Program-made: the position numbers and the translations under genes
Shown: positions 57,901-64,000 of the stretch, piece by piece
Position numbering within the stretch: position 1 is the stretch's first letter
Layout: every line of letters starts with the position of its first letter
Assembly: GCA_013397435.1 (NCBI GenBank)
Contig: VZRG01002086.1
Location: 1-64,000 of the forward strand
DNA from: Erythrocercus mccallii
Taxonomy: Eukaryota > Chordata > Aves > Passeriformes > Dicruridae
Length of the DNA: 64,000 nt
Reading direction: 5' to 3'
The notes under the pieces: model-generated
Told to the model about the DNA's origin: nothing
The model's database searches: none
Seen by the model: the letters and a program-made list of their open reading frames with translations, nothing else

Positions 57901-60900
57901 AACTTTTTAGAACAGAAATAAAATTATCATGTTTTCTTATACACATGCAAGCAAGCCAGCTCAGTTAAAAATAAAAAGGTTAATTTATGCCCTGTCAGAA
58001 GGGCCTGCAATGACTTATTTCAATGACAGTCACAATTTGCTCTTCCAAAGGAGAATGTGGGTCAGTGATTGGATTCTTTGACCCATATCCTCATATCAAG
58101 GTATTAAAGAAAATAGTTTACCATCTCTTTCAAACGGATTCAAACATAAAGGTTAGTGTGACAAACAAGACTCATTCTTTGCCATAAGGCATGTATGCCA
58201 AATAGCACATTGAATGCTAAGTGAAAACTTTCTATATGCAAAGGAAGGTAGATGTTCAATCCTCTGAAAACACAGAATACCTGCCATGGAGGGCAGGATA
58301 ACACTTACAAAGACAGCCCTTGCAGTTTCTTCACAGCTTGGGAATTGTGGAATTAGTTGCAACAAAGTAGTAACAAAGTAGAATCTCAATCAGAAACAAA
58401 TGTAGTATTCAACTTCATTTTTCTTCCTGATTGTATTTATGAGGCTGATAAACTTTTATATTGTGTTGTTTTTCCATCAATTTTTACAAGTTTATACATT
58501 TTATTATTACTTCAATCTACTATTCCATACTCCAGCTCTCTCAATAAACTGTATACAATCTGACAAGGGAGCCTGTAACTCTTAAATCATAAAAATAATA
58601 TGGCAAGAAAGTAAAATGTTGAAGTACTAGTATACTTTCAGAGAACACTGATTTTCCTCTGTTGATGGAGTAAAAAGCATGACAATTACAGCTATGCAAA
58701 TAGGTCTAAAAGTTTAATTCATATTTAGTGCATTCCTCTATCTGTGGCATTTATCTTCAGATGTACAGAAGATCAAGCTCTATATACAGGGCTCAATTCC
58801 AAAGCTGTTGAAAAGTACAACTAACCAGAAGGCTTTTAAGGAGGCACAAAAGGCACAAAGCAATCTGGTCAAGAATTACAGATTACAACAGATCAGACAA
58901 CTAAAATATCTCAATTTAAGAGGAATTTCCAATCAACCATATAATAATTAATAAAATGATCAGAGCTTAAATTAAATAAGTAAAGAGATGTGCAGATGTT
59001 CAACAAGCACAACAAACCAGTAAAAATTCCGCTTTAAGATGGAAAACAGACAAGGGCCTACCACTGATAATTACACAGTAGATACTGTTATTACCAGCAG
59101 TATTCAATTGTCTGTGCAAAATTATTACTAAAGAGTTGCTGTCATTTTCAGATTGGCAACAGTATAAAGCAGGGGAGAAAAGTTCCCAGAGATACATTCC
59201 CAATAAATAGCTACACTCTTGCAAGACAGAGCTACCATAAACAAGCAACAGTAAACAGATCTGACATTAATTCATGTACCTTCTTTAAATGCATTTTTGG
59301 TGTATGAACTTTAAATAACAGTTTTTATAGAGGCAGAGATAATACAATTTCAAAGTGACAAAAAAAACCCGTTTTGCTTTTAACATCATGCTTTAAATGC
59401 AACTTGGTTAAACTGAAACAGGACTACACAACTGTGGCGAAGTTGGCCAATTATTTGCGTCCACGATTTAATTAGTTTGGTTTTTCTAGCTCAAATGCAG
59501 AGAGCTGAAGTATTTGATTAGAGTGAATGCAGAACATATCGTCCCCTAAGCCATCACCTTTCGCTTCTGCTGGGAAGAGAAGCCAGAGGCTCTGCGTGCT
59601 TCCTCTTCGTGCTGCTGGATTTGCTGTTGTAACAGAATGAGCTCCCCAAGCAGGCCCTGCCGTGAGTTTATAATAAAAAGGAGAGGAAAAATTTGGGGTA
59701 CAAGGAAAACAAAGTTAAACCAAAAGGCATGACAAAGACAGATGAAAATCAGGTATGAACGGATCAGTTCAAACAAAAGTGAAATTTCATTAGCAAGATC
59801 TCTTGCTAGCTGGAATGGATAGAGCCAGCAAAACCATGCATTTTGCAAATCCAGGTAGAACAAAGCAACCAACATTTAGCTACATTTTACAATCATATTC
59901 AACTTTACCTAAGAATCTAAATATTTTAAAAATTATATCTATAACTATCTCACCTTTAAAATCTTATCAACCTGTTCAGTTCAGCTTTTTCAGTGAAAGT
60001 TCTTTAGGGTTTTTTGCTTTGTTTTCATTCCTAGCAAAATACAGACCATTTATAAAAAGATGATTTTTGCCTGCCACTTAACTTTCTCAAACTAGCAGAA
60101 GAAAAATAGTTTCTTGAACATAAAAAAAGATAAAGCTCCTTCTCCCCTTCTGTAACACATTGCAATTTAAATTCATGCTGTCATAACCCTTCCTGATCGT
60201 TCCAAAAATCCCTAAAACTTGAAGCTTATTCTTTTACTCATTCAGCATTTCAACAAAGCTTAGTTTTCTACCATTCTCCCTCCACATCAAACAATCCTAT
60301 AATGGTGAGCGGTCTTTCAAAATTCGTTGAGAAAGCATCTACTGGAAATTTATGAACTGTTTATTTCAGAGAATGCAGAGAAGAATATTAATGAACTATT
60401 TATATAAAGCTCTTAAAAAATATATTGCATCTTCTAAGAAAACATTCAATGAAATGAAATGTTTCAAAAATGTACTTCAGGAATCAAAATAAGCTCTGAA
60501 ACAGAACTTTGGTGTAAGAATTCAAGACATCCATCATCAAGGTATACATTTGTTGCATGAAATACACACACAGGCATGTACACATAAGGATAATCAACAA
60601 AAGAGAATGGATAAAACAAGAGACACAATCAAATGATCAAATATAAACAATTGTTAAACAGCAATTTGTATAATTTGAAGCATAGAAAAATCTTCTCATT
60701 TGCACTTTACTGAACCACTTTCAGATTTAATAAATGCCTCTAATGCCAGACCAGCAAATGCACTAGAACTTTGCCAGGAACTCAGGCAAAATATTTCATT
60801 ACTACACAGCAGCAAGGAGAGGAAGCCTCATGGCTACACTTAGTATTAGAACAACAATAATAATATTTTGCCGTTTTGCAGACAAGGAAACTCTCAGTAT

Positions 60901-63386
60901 GACCCAACACATTCCCTTTAAACATTATGCTATGGGTCCAAAAACACTAAACAAAATCTGCCATGAAGGTCCTTCAGCATCTAAACTGAAAATGTAACAG
61001 AAGTTTGAAGTCACCAAACCTAATTATTTAATGAGCAATTCCTTTCAAAGACAACTAGTATATGTCACTCTTATTCCACAATAAAGTATGAAAAGAATCC
61101 TTTCCAACTACAGTCACACAATTTAATGAAATATTCAAATAAAAAAACTGATCATACTAATTAGCAAATTAACAGTTTGTTATCACATATAATTATTAAA
61201 CCAGACAAAATTTTCTTAATCATATTGATTTAATCTGGTGATATTTTCCATACCACAGTCAAAGTTAAAATGCAAATGTCACTGCATCCAAAACAAGCAC
61301 AGGATTGTAACAAGTTTTAATGAAATTACTGGTATTCAGTAAAAGTGTCAGTTATTTCAATTAACAGAGACAACAAACTAAGACAGCCACTTTTTCACAA
61401 AGCATCAGTAGGGTGTTCCTTACATTTTACACAGTGAAACCTGTGCTAAGCAATCACTCTGGAGACAGTTTACAGGCAGAGGGGAAATAAAAAGCTAGGT
61501 TAATTCTCATGTGAAAATCCAGCACTTTTCTACAGGGGGGAAAACGGTTGAAAGATCTGAGTTTTGGACATGTTTCACTATATATTACCATGCAGAGTTA
61601 ATGCAGAATAAATGTATACATGCCTGCATATACAGAAAAGTTGTTTATGGAAAAGCCCCAGTTATAGTTCAGAAAGTTCCAGTTCGAAAATAACTGTATG
61701 ACAATTTACAAATTCCCTGATATATACTGTTTTCCTTACATTTTTGTAAAACAAAATAAACACAGGAAAAATAAGCCTTCAAAGAATGAGCAACATGACA
61801 ATTTAGGAATTTAACAGAAATGTTCATGAAAACAAAAAAATTAAACTTCACCTTCTTGACTTCAAGAAATAAAGTGCTAAAAATCTTTAAGTTATCAAAA
61901 TAAAGTAACATTATTTTCTAGAGAATAGTAACAAAAATATGATGCAGGCTTTATCTAGATAAAGGATGTAAAAAGCAGACTACTTTAAGAAATGGAAATT
62001 CTTTAAGGCAGAAAGTTGTAAGTTGTAAGAATGACAACTGTGAAAATGTCAACAGAAATGAAGTTGCAAGCAGAAATGCTTAAAAATAAACGCCTAAACC
62101 AACTTCAAAACTCAAGTTCCATGGAGACCATGCCCTGAAAAATTGCAAATGTACATACAATACCTAAAATCACATTTTTATTACAGACCAATTTTCTTAA
62201 TAATGCAATTATTAAACATTTTCATGTCTGCCTTGTATTTCCTTACACCAAAATATTATCACTGCACTACTTTTGTACACAAAAAGCAATAATGCATACT
62301 GAATTAACGTTCAACAATAAATTCCTTTCAAGCTGCTTCGAATGAACTTTGGCAATGGGCTACCGATGCACTTTCAAATAATAAATACCTGCTTATAAAG
62401 ACATTTTCAGGTTTGCAAGTCAGTAATTACCTTCTTGAACTGTTTGTCACTGTCGTATCCCTGGTCAGTAGCCCGGAATGCTGTTTCTCCTGGAGAACCT
62501 AGGACACAATTATAGGAACTAATAATAAGATGCAAAAGGCACTTAAAAACTCTCAAACTATACCTAATAGAAAATTAAAGCTTCAACCCCTACGAGTTAG
62601 TAATTCAACAATCTTTGAAGTTCCTATAAAAGAAAATTCTTCTTATGAAACTGAAGAAGAAAATCAGTTTAAAATTCATCTGAAAATTTTATATCTAGTT
62701 TATGACTCAGATTAGTTATATCACAAGGGAGGAGACAGCTTCAGTTAGACTATTAAAAGTTGCAAAGACAGGAGGATAATACAAGATCCACTGATGTTAC
62801 TGTAATGAGAGAAAAAAAAATCTTTCCTATTGTAATGACAGGTTTTCAAAAGAAGCTTCTGGAACAAGCCTGAAATAAAAAGCATCTCCTAACAACTGTG
62901 GCAGAGATATATCAACCATTCATCTATTCATTCTCACAGGGGAGGACCTAGGTCAGGAAAAGATTCTTCACCCAGAGGGTGGCTGGGCACTAGAACAGGC
63001 TCCCCAGGGAAGTGGTCACAGCACCAAGCCTGACAGAGCTCAAAAAGCTTTTGGACATCACTCTCAGACACATGGTGGCATTTTTAGGATACCCCTGAAA
63101 AGGGCCAGGAGTTGGACTTAATGATCTGGATGGGTTCCTTCCAACTCAGCCTATTCTGAGATTCTGTGATTCTATGAAGTAGTTTTAAAATAGTTGGAAA
63201 GTATTTGTAAATCCAAACTTAGTTGCTGTAAACAGTTGTATTTATATTGATATTCACTCCTTAGTATAGTAGTGCTTTAACAGTTTGCTGTAAAAAGGCA
63301 GGTTAAGGGCAGGAGAAAGGGCTTTTACACACCTAACAACAGAAGTAGATCAGAAGCTCCTATGACTTCACTAACCAAATTGTAAC
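24922..63386 (-). CDS. OPA1: OPA1 mitochondrial dynamin-like GTPase, exons 4b-28 (5'-partial, spliced)
   Basis: OPA1 is a dynamin-family GTPase of the mitochondrial inner membrane and intermembrane space that drives inner-membrane fusion and cristae maintenance. Twenty-six exons are visible; coordinates span the gene, introns included. The translated exons match vertebrate OPA1 throughout: S1 cleavage region (exon 5), coiled coil (6-7), GTPase domain with GDQSAGKTS (G1, 295-303), DLPG (G3, 398-401) and TKVD (G4, 467-470), middle/stalk (16-22), membrane paddle with DWKKRWLYW (770-778), and C-terminal GED-like helices ending at K960. The constitutive exons 5-28 give 774 codons, exactly human residues 187-960, and phase is kept at all junctions. 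Exons 1-4, with the presequence and membrane anchor, lie beyond position 64000. No stop or frameshift interrupts it, so it looks functional. Confidence 0.97.
26930..27042 (+). mobile_element. CR1 LINE 3' tail in the last OPA1 intron
   Basis: The segment tggatggtgctttgaccaac, then ctggtcaagtggaaggtg, then ccccttccaacccaaaatat and ttctataatgattctg, is the typical CR1 3' end. Plus orientation; short and 5'-truncated. Confidence 0.88.
29706..29766 (+). repeat. Polypyrimidine tract
   Basis: A run of almost pure C and T including cccccccccc, in the last OPA1 intron. On the OPA1 sense strand it reads as polypurine. Low complexity; no gene role evident. Confidence 0.85.
32765..32802 (+). repeat. 19-bp tandem duplication
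   Basis: Two adjacent units, agtaaatctctccatgata and agtaaatctcttcatgata, differ at one base, so the duplication is recent or constrained. It lies inside the last OPA1 intron. Confidence 0.9.
36060..36220. promoter_or_regulatory. Small intronic CpG island, candidate promoter
   Basis: About 150 bp of very GC- and CpG-rich sequence in otherwise AT-rich intron DNA. It contains repeated ccgctcagcgcc motifs (near 36111 and 36138), several gcggcc-type sites and GC boxes such as ggagcggggccgcc. Unmethylated islands of this sort in vertebrates usually mark promoters. It sits about 3.9 kb downstream of OPA1 exon 27 and far from the OPA1 promoter, so it would serve another transcript, probably antisense. 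Other possibilities are a GC-rich insertion or an orphan enhancer island. Confidence 0.6.
36150..36310 (+). ncRNA. Candidate first exon of an OPA1-antisense transcript
   Basis: Directly downstream of the CpG island the plus strand carries a near-consensus splice donor (cagaaaag then gtaaga, GT at 36311). An island followed within about 100 bp by a strong donor is the usual layout of a first exon. The start is a guess inside the island. A plus-strand open frame runs through the island and is closed only by the taa formed within this donor; its composition looks GC-driven, so non-coding RNA is preferred. Confidence 0.35.
36590..37125 (+). mobile_element. Old CR1 LINE fragment in the last OPA1 intron
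   Basis: A long, decayed CR1 copy of an old subfamily. Recognisable blocks in order are: aaatgaaactggcaggtggc, aaaggaagtag with ttcacaatg, ggaactaattgccacaggat then gttgcggatgcc, cctattaatcacaaagatat, then gtcaggacactggg and a cattcttatag end. The order and spacing fit the CR1 3' region. Plus orientation, antisense to OPA1, starting about 370 bp right of the CpG island. Confidence 0.8.
40123..40233 (-). CDS. OPA1: OPA1 exon 27
   Basis: Encodes V903-L939 (RRLEKNVKEVLEDFAEDNEK... VQLAEDL) plus one base of K940. TTGTTCAG acceptor, GTAAGT donor. It forms most of the final coiled coil and is followed by the 15.1-kb last coding intron. Confidence 0.97.
40532..40625 (-). CDS. OPA1: OPA1 exon 26
   Basis: Encodes residues 872-902 (LECNDIVLFWRIQRMLAITA... 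LTNTE) plus one base of V903. GTTCCAG acceptor, GTAAGC donor. Only I877 (human V) differs. Cys874 is kept. Confidence 0.97.
41871..41987 (-). CDS. OPA1: OPA1 exon 25
   Basis: Encodes residues 833-871 (IKDTWHQIYRRYFLKSALSH... HFVDSE), start of the C-terminal GED-like region. Cysteines 853 and 856 (CNLC) are kept. TTCCTAG acceptor, GTAAAT donor, phase 0. Confidence 0.97.
43309..43449 (-). CDS. OPA1: OPA1 exon 24
   Basis: Encodes residues 786-832 (NIRNETKNELEKLIKCNEDH... AVDPCL). CCTAG acceptor, GTGAGA donor, phase 0. This is the most diverged exon in the window: it begins NIR where human has CVH, so human Cys786 is replaced by Asn, and a new cysteine appears at 831 (human Ser). Confidence 0.96.
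44590..44669 (-). CDS. OPA1: OPA1 exon 23 (membrane-inserting loop)
   Basis: Encodes the end of T759 and residues 760-785 (ESVIEDMVGPDWKKRWLYW then VGRTKEQ). W771, K772, R774 and R781, known in human OPA1 for paddle-membrane contact, are all kept. TTTTTCAG acceptor, GTAAAA donor. Confidence 0.97.
45318..45426 (-). CDS. OPA1: OPA1 exon 22
   Basis: Encodes residues 723-758 ([20 protein letters not shown]... SRLKD) plus one base of T759. TTGCAG acceptor, GTGAGT donor. It leads into the membrane-binding paddle. Confidence 0.97.
46026..46178 (-). CDS. OPA1: OPA1 exon 21
   Basis: Encodes residues 672-722 (VAWETLQEEFSRFMTEKKGK... AEDSL). The CAG acceptor is good; the donor GTATAATG departs from consensus at positions +4 to +6. 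The boundary is fixed because the next exon resumes at R723 in phase 0. Changes from human include K for P at 688, Q for E at 703, and ER for DF at 716-717. Confidence 0.96.
46680..46845 (-). CDS. OPA1: OPA1 exon 20
   Basis: Encodes the end of W616 and residues 617-671 (EEMLEKTLWERVSTHVIENI... LPNKAVE). Longest exon in the window (166 bp). TTTTAG acceptor, GTGAGA donor. Part of the stalk; a few substitutions lie in the first ten residues (EEMLEKT for human EEILQQS) and A replaces M at 644. Confidence 0.97.
47068..47144 (-). CDS. OPA1: OPA1 exon 19
   Basis: Encodes residues 591-615 (NELFEKAKNEILDEVISLTQ then VTPKH) plus two bases of W616. CACAG acceptor, GTATGG donor. One change from human (T for S at 609). 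Confidence 0.97.
47734..47798 (-). CDS. OPA1: OPA1 exon 18
   Basis: Encodes the end of A569 and residues 570-590 ([20 protein letters not shown] then R). TTTGCAG acceptor, GTAAAT donor. Stalk helix, identical to human. Confidence 0.97.
48421..48536 (-). CDS. OPA1: OPA1 exon 17
   Basis: Encodes residues 531-568 (TSMLKAHQVTTKNLSLAVSD... QADAFK) with split codons at both ends. Middle domain, helical. TTTACAG acceptor, GTAAAC donor. Differs from human only at K542 (R) and A566 (S). Confidence 0.97.
49294..49366 (-). CDS. OPA1: OPA1 exon 16
   Basis: Encodes the end of G506 and residues 507-529 (NSSESIESIKEYEEEFFQNS then KLL), plus two bases of K530. It starts the middle/stalk part. CTGCAG acceptor, GTATGT donor. 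Two conservative changes from human (S for A at 513, K for R at 515). Confidence 0.96.
49458..49530 (-). CDS. OPA1: OPA1 exon 15
   Basis: Encodes residues 482-505 ([20 protein letters not shown]... TGK) plus one base of G506. This is the end of the GTPase fold with the G5 area. ATAG acceptor, GTAAAG donor. Identical to human. Confidence 0.97.
50026..50156 (-). CDS. OPA1: OPA1 exon 14 (G4 motif)
   Basis: Encodes the end of D438 and residues 439-481 (GSVDAERSIVTDLVSQMD... to ASPNR). The G4 motif TKVD (467-470) gives guanine specificity. TTTTAG acceptor, GTGAGT donor. Differences from human are few: QGKR for HGRR at 458-461, N for S at 480. Confidence 0.97.
50676..50775 (-). CDS. OPA1: OPA1 exon 13
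   Basis: Encodes residues 405-437 ([20 protein letters not shown]... LCIQ) plus the first base of D438, in the GTPase core. The donor GTACTA and especially the acceptor (GCGTTAAAG, with little pyrimidine tract) are weak. The boundary is fixed by phase and by complete identity to human across the exon. Confidence 0.95.
50911..50982 (-). CDS. OPA1: OPA1 exon 12 (G3 motif)
   Basis: Encodes residues 381-404 (TISLSVKGPGLQRMVLVDLP then GVIS), with the G3/switch II motif DLPG at 398-401. CACAG acceptor, GTAAGT donor, phase 0. Only the last residue differs from human (S for N at 404). Confidence 0.97.
51294..51368 (-). CDS. OPA1: OPA1 exon 11
   Basis: Encodes residues 356-380 (LAALRNEIEIRMRNSVKEGC... 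VSTE) in the GTPase domain. AACAG acceptor, GTAAGA donor, phase 0. Small differences from human: N for H at 361, I for L at 365, NS for KN at 369-370, T for P at 379. Confidence 0.96.
51774..51854 (-). CDS. OPA1: OPA1 exon 10
   Basis: Encodes residues 329-355 ([20 protein letters not shown]... KEED), part of the GTPase core. TTTAG acceptor, GTAAGT donor, phase 0. All 27 residues match human. Confidence 0.97.
52176..52289 (-). CDS. OPA1: OPA1 exon 9 (P-loop, G1 motif)
   Basis: Encodes residues 291-328 (VVVVGDQSAGKTS... to TRSPVK). It holds the dynamin-type P-loop GDQSAGKTS (295-303, catalytic K301 and S298) and the switch I/G2 region ending in TRSPVK. AAG acceptor preceded by TTTCACTT, donor GTAAGA, phase 0. 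Every residue matches human, so nucleotide binding should be intact. Confidence 0.98.
53153..53239 (-). CDS. OPA1: OPA1 exon 8
   Basis: Encodes residues 262-290 (KSLIDMYSEVLDILSDYDAS... DHLPR), the entry into the GTPase domain. TGTAG acceptor, GTAAGT donor, phase 0. It ends with R290, a residue at which human dominant optic atrophy variants are known. Only V277I differs from human. Confidence 0.97.
54156..54260 (-). CDS. OPA1: OPA1 exon 7
   Basis: Encodes residues 227-261 (LKYQRMLERLEKENKELRK... to RKLK), the rest of the coiled coil leading into the bundle-signalling element. ATAG acceptor, GTATGT donor, phase 0. Nearly identical to human, with conservative changes such as M for I at 232, R for K at 250 and Q for H at 257. 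Confidence 0.97.
55125..55185 (+). mobile_element. Probable old CR1 tail in the OPA1 5b-6 intron
   Basis: The stretch agactagatggatctttggt resembles the 3' end of an old CR1 subfamily (family pattern: gggctagatggacc then ttggtctga). The element is short and decayed, in plus orientation, about 150 bp upstream of exon 6. The call rests on this motif alone, so it is moderate. Confidence 0.5.
55322..55375 (-). CDS. OPA1: OPA1 exon 6
   Basis: Encodes residues 209-226 (VSDKEKIDQLQEELLRTQ), the first half of the coiled coil that precedes the GTPase domain. TGTAG acceptor, GTGACT donor, phase 0 at both ends. It joins directly to exon 5 or to exon 5b, depending on isoform. Only one residue (R for human H at 224) differs from the human exon. 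Confidence 0.97.
59558..59656 (-). CDS. OPA1: OPA1 exon 5b (alternatively spliced, S2 region)
   Basis: A 99-bp cassette exon encoding 33 residues, from GLLGELILLQQQIQQHEEE to QQKRK, in phase 0 at both ends. In human the equivalent exon encodes 37 residues and carries the YME1L-dependent S2 processing region. The first 22 residues match human except at the end; the segment before QQKRK is ASGFSS here and four residues shorter. The acceptor (CACGGCAG) has a pyrimidine tract interrupted by ATTATAAA, and the donor is GTGATG, both consistent with a regulated exon. Confidence 0.95.
62431..62498 (-). CDS. OPA1: OPA1 exon 5 (S1 cleavage site)
   Basis: Encodes residues 187-208 (SPGETAFRATDQG... ending QFKK) after two bases of a split glycine codon. 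The CCTAG acceptor and GTAATT donor are clear. The residues AFR|ATD around R194-A195 match the known OMA1-dependent S1 site, where membrane-anchored long OPA1 is cut to the soluble short form. P1 and P1' are both conserved here, so stress-induced processing is probably retained. Confidence 0.96.
62936..63178 (+). mobile_element. CR1 LINE fragment (3' end) in the OPA1 4b-5 intron
   Basis: A 5'-truncated CR1 non-LTR retrotransposon ending in the family's 3' hallmark, a cttccaactcagcc-type segment followed by attctgagattctgtgattct. The core (gggtggctgggcactagaaca, then ccccagggaagtggtcac) closely matches the CR1 copy near 3.35 kb. It sits about 155 bp downstream of exon 4b in an 834-bp intron, antisense to OPA1. 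No coding capacity remains. Confidence 0.93.
63333..63386 (-). CDS. OPA1: OPA1 exon 4b (alternatively spliced)
   Basis: This 54-bp cassette exon encodes 18 residues, read with split glycine codons at both ends; the core is NLVSEVIGASDLLLLLG. It is flanked by a CACAG acceptor and a GTGTGT donor, the latter weaker than consensus, as expected for an optional exon. In human OPA1 exon 4b is included only in some isoforms and adds a hydrophobic segment between the membrane anchor and the S1 site. The length is a multiple of three, so skipping keeps the frame. Human has GHKLVSEV where this bird has GYNLVSEV. Confidence 0.93.
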
Positions 63387-64000
63387 CTGTGAAAAATCAG
63401 CAGAAGAGGGGAAATAAAAATTATAAACACAAAACAAAATGCAGAATAAAGATGAGGGATCTTTGTTTCATTTGGAGGACCACACAATCATAAATGGCCA
63501 CTATGCCAGTGTGAGTATAGTAACAAGTAATAGGCGACATCTCACTATCAGTCAATAACACAAATTTAAACTGTTAAAATTTTAAACAGCCAAAATACAT
63601 AGGAGATTGTAATCTACTTGTCACTCTGCTGAACTTGGCCCCTACTTAGATTCTTGCTGCATTTCTAAGATCAATAAATTAGTTCTGCCGTTGACAGTAT
63701 TTTAAAGAAAGAAAAAAACCCACTTCTTACACATACTGATATGAAAATATTTTCAAATATACTTGGAACAACGATATAACTCCTCAAAGATAGACTCTTT
63801 CATGAATACAAATTTATGTGGTCTGATAATTACTAAGGTATACAATACAAATAATCTTGCAGTTTATTATAAGAATGAAGTTTTCAGCTGTGCTCATTAA
63901 CAAGTCAGATATGATGATCAAATCTAATTGTTCTCAGTTTTAAAAAGCTCAGTGATAGAAATGTCTCATTTAAGTCTGCCCAAACCTGAAAATCATTAAG
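63387..64000 (-). other. OPA1: OPA1 intron upstream of exon 4b (partial)
   Basis: The CACAG acceptor of exon 4b marks its left end; the right end is outside the window. AT-rich, no exon seen, so exon 4 lies beyond 64000. Confidence 0.85.

Overview
The window is vertebrate nuclear DNA, most likely from a bird. The grounds are several CR1 retrotransposon copies (young ones ending in the typical ATTCTGTGA-type 3' repeats), compact AT-rich introns, and one gene whose exons match vertebrate OPA1. There are no prokaryotic operons, rRNA, tRNA or CRISPR arrays.

One protein-coding gene can be supported: OPA1, the dynamin-related GTPase that fuses the mitochondrial inner membrane and shapes cristae. 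It lies on the minus strand. I could place every coding exon from 4b to 28 in the usual human numbering (63386 down to 24922), with reading phase kept at every junction. Exons 1-4 (about the first 186 residues, including the mitochondrial presequence and membrane anchor) lie beyond the right edge. Without the alternative exons 4b and 5b, the visible part encodes 774 residues and lines up with human residues 187-960 with no insertion or deletion, so human residue numbers are used throughout. All GTPase motifs, the S1 cleavage site and the membrane-inserting-loop residues are intact.

Layout: 1-24.9 kb is the 3' flank, with no supportable protein gene. It holds a roughly 920-bp CR1, two CR1 tails, a pair of diverged direct repeats 18.5 kb apart (about 590-810 and 19110-19330), a few very short tandem duplications, and probably the OPA1 3'UTR exon near its right end. 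24.9-40.1 kb is the 15.1-kb last coding intron. It contains a small isolated CpG island at about 36.06-36.22 kb, followed on the plus strand by a consensus splice donor. That makes it a candidate promoter and first exon of a transcript antisense to OPA1. 40.1-55.4 kb holds exons 27 back to 6 with mostly short introns. 55.4-64 kb holds the alternatively spliced exons 5b and 4b, exon 5, and long introns.

All seven CR1 fragments recognised are in plus orientation, which is antisense to OPA1 for the four inside the gene. No clearly new biological system was found. The points most worth a second look are the intronic CpG island with its antisense donor, the diverged repeat pair, loss of the cysteine equivalent to human Cys786, the shortened exon 5b, and the CR1 next to exon 4b.
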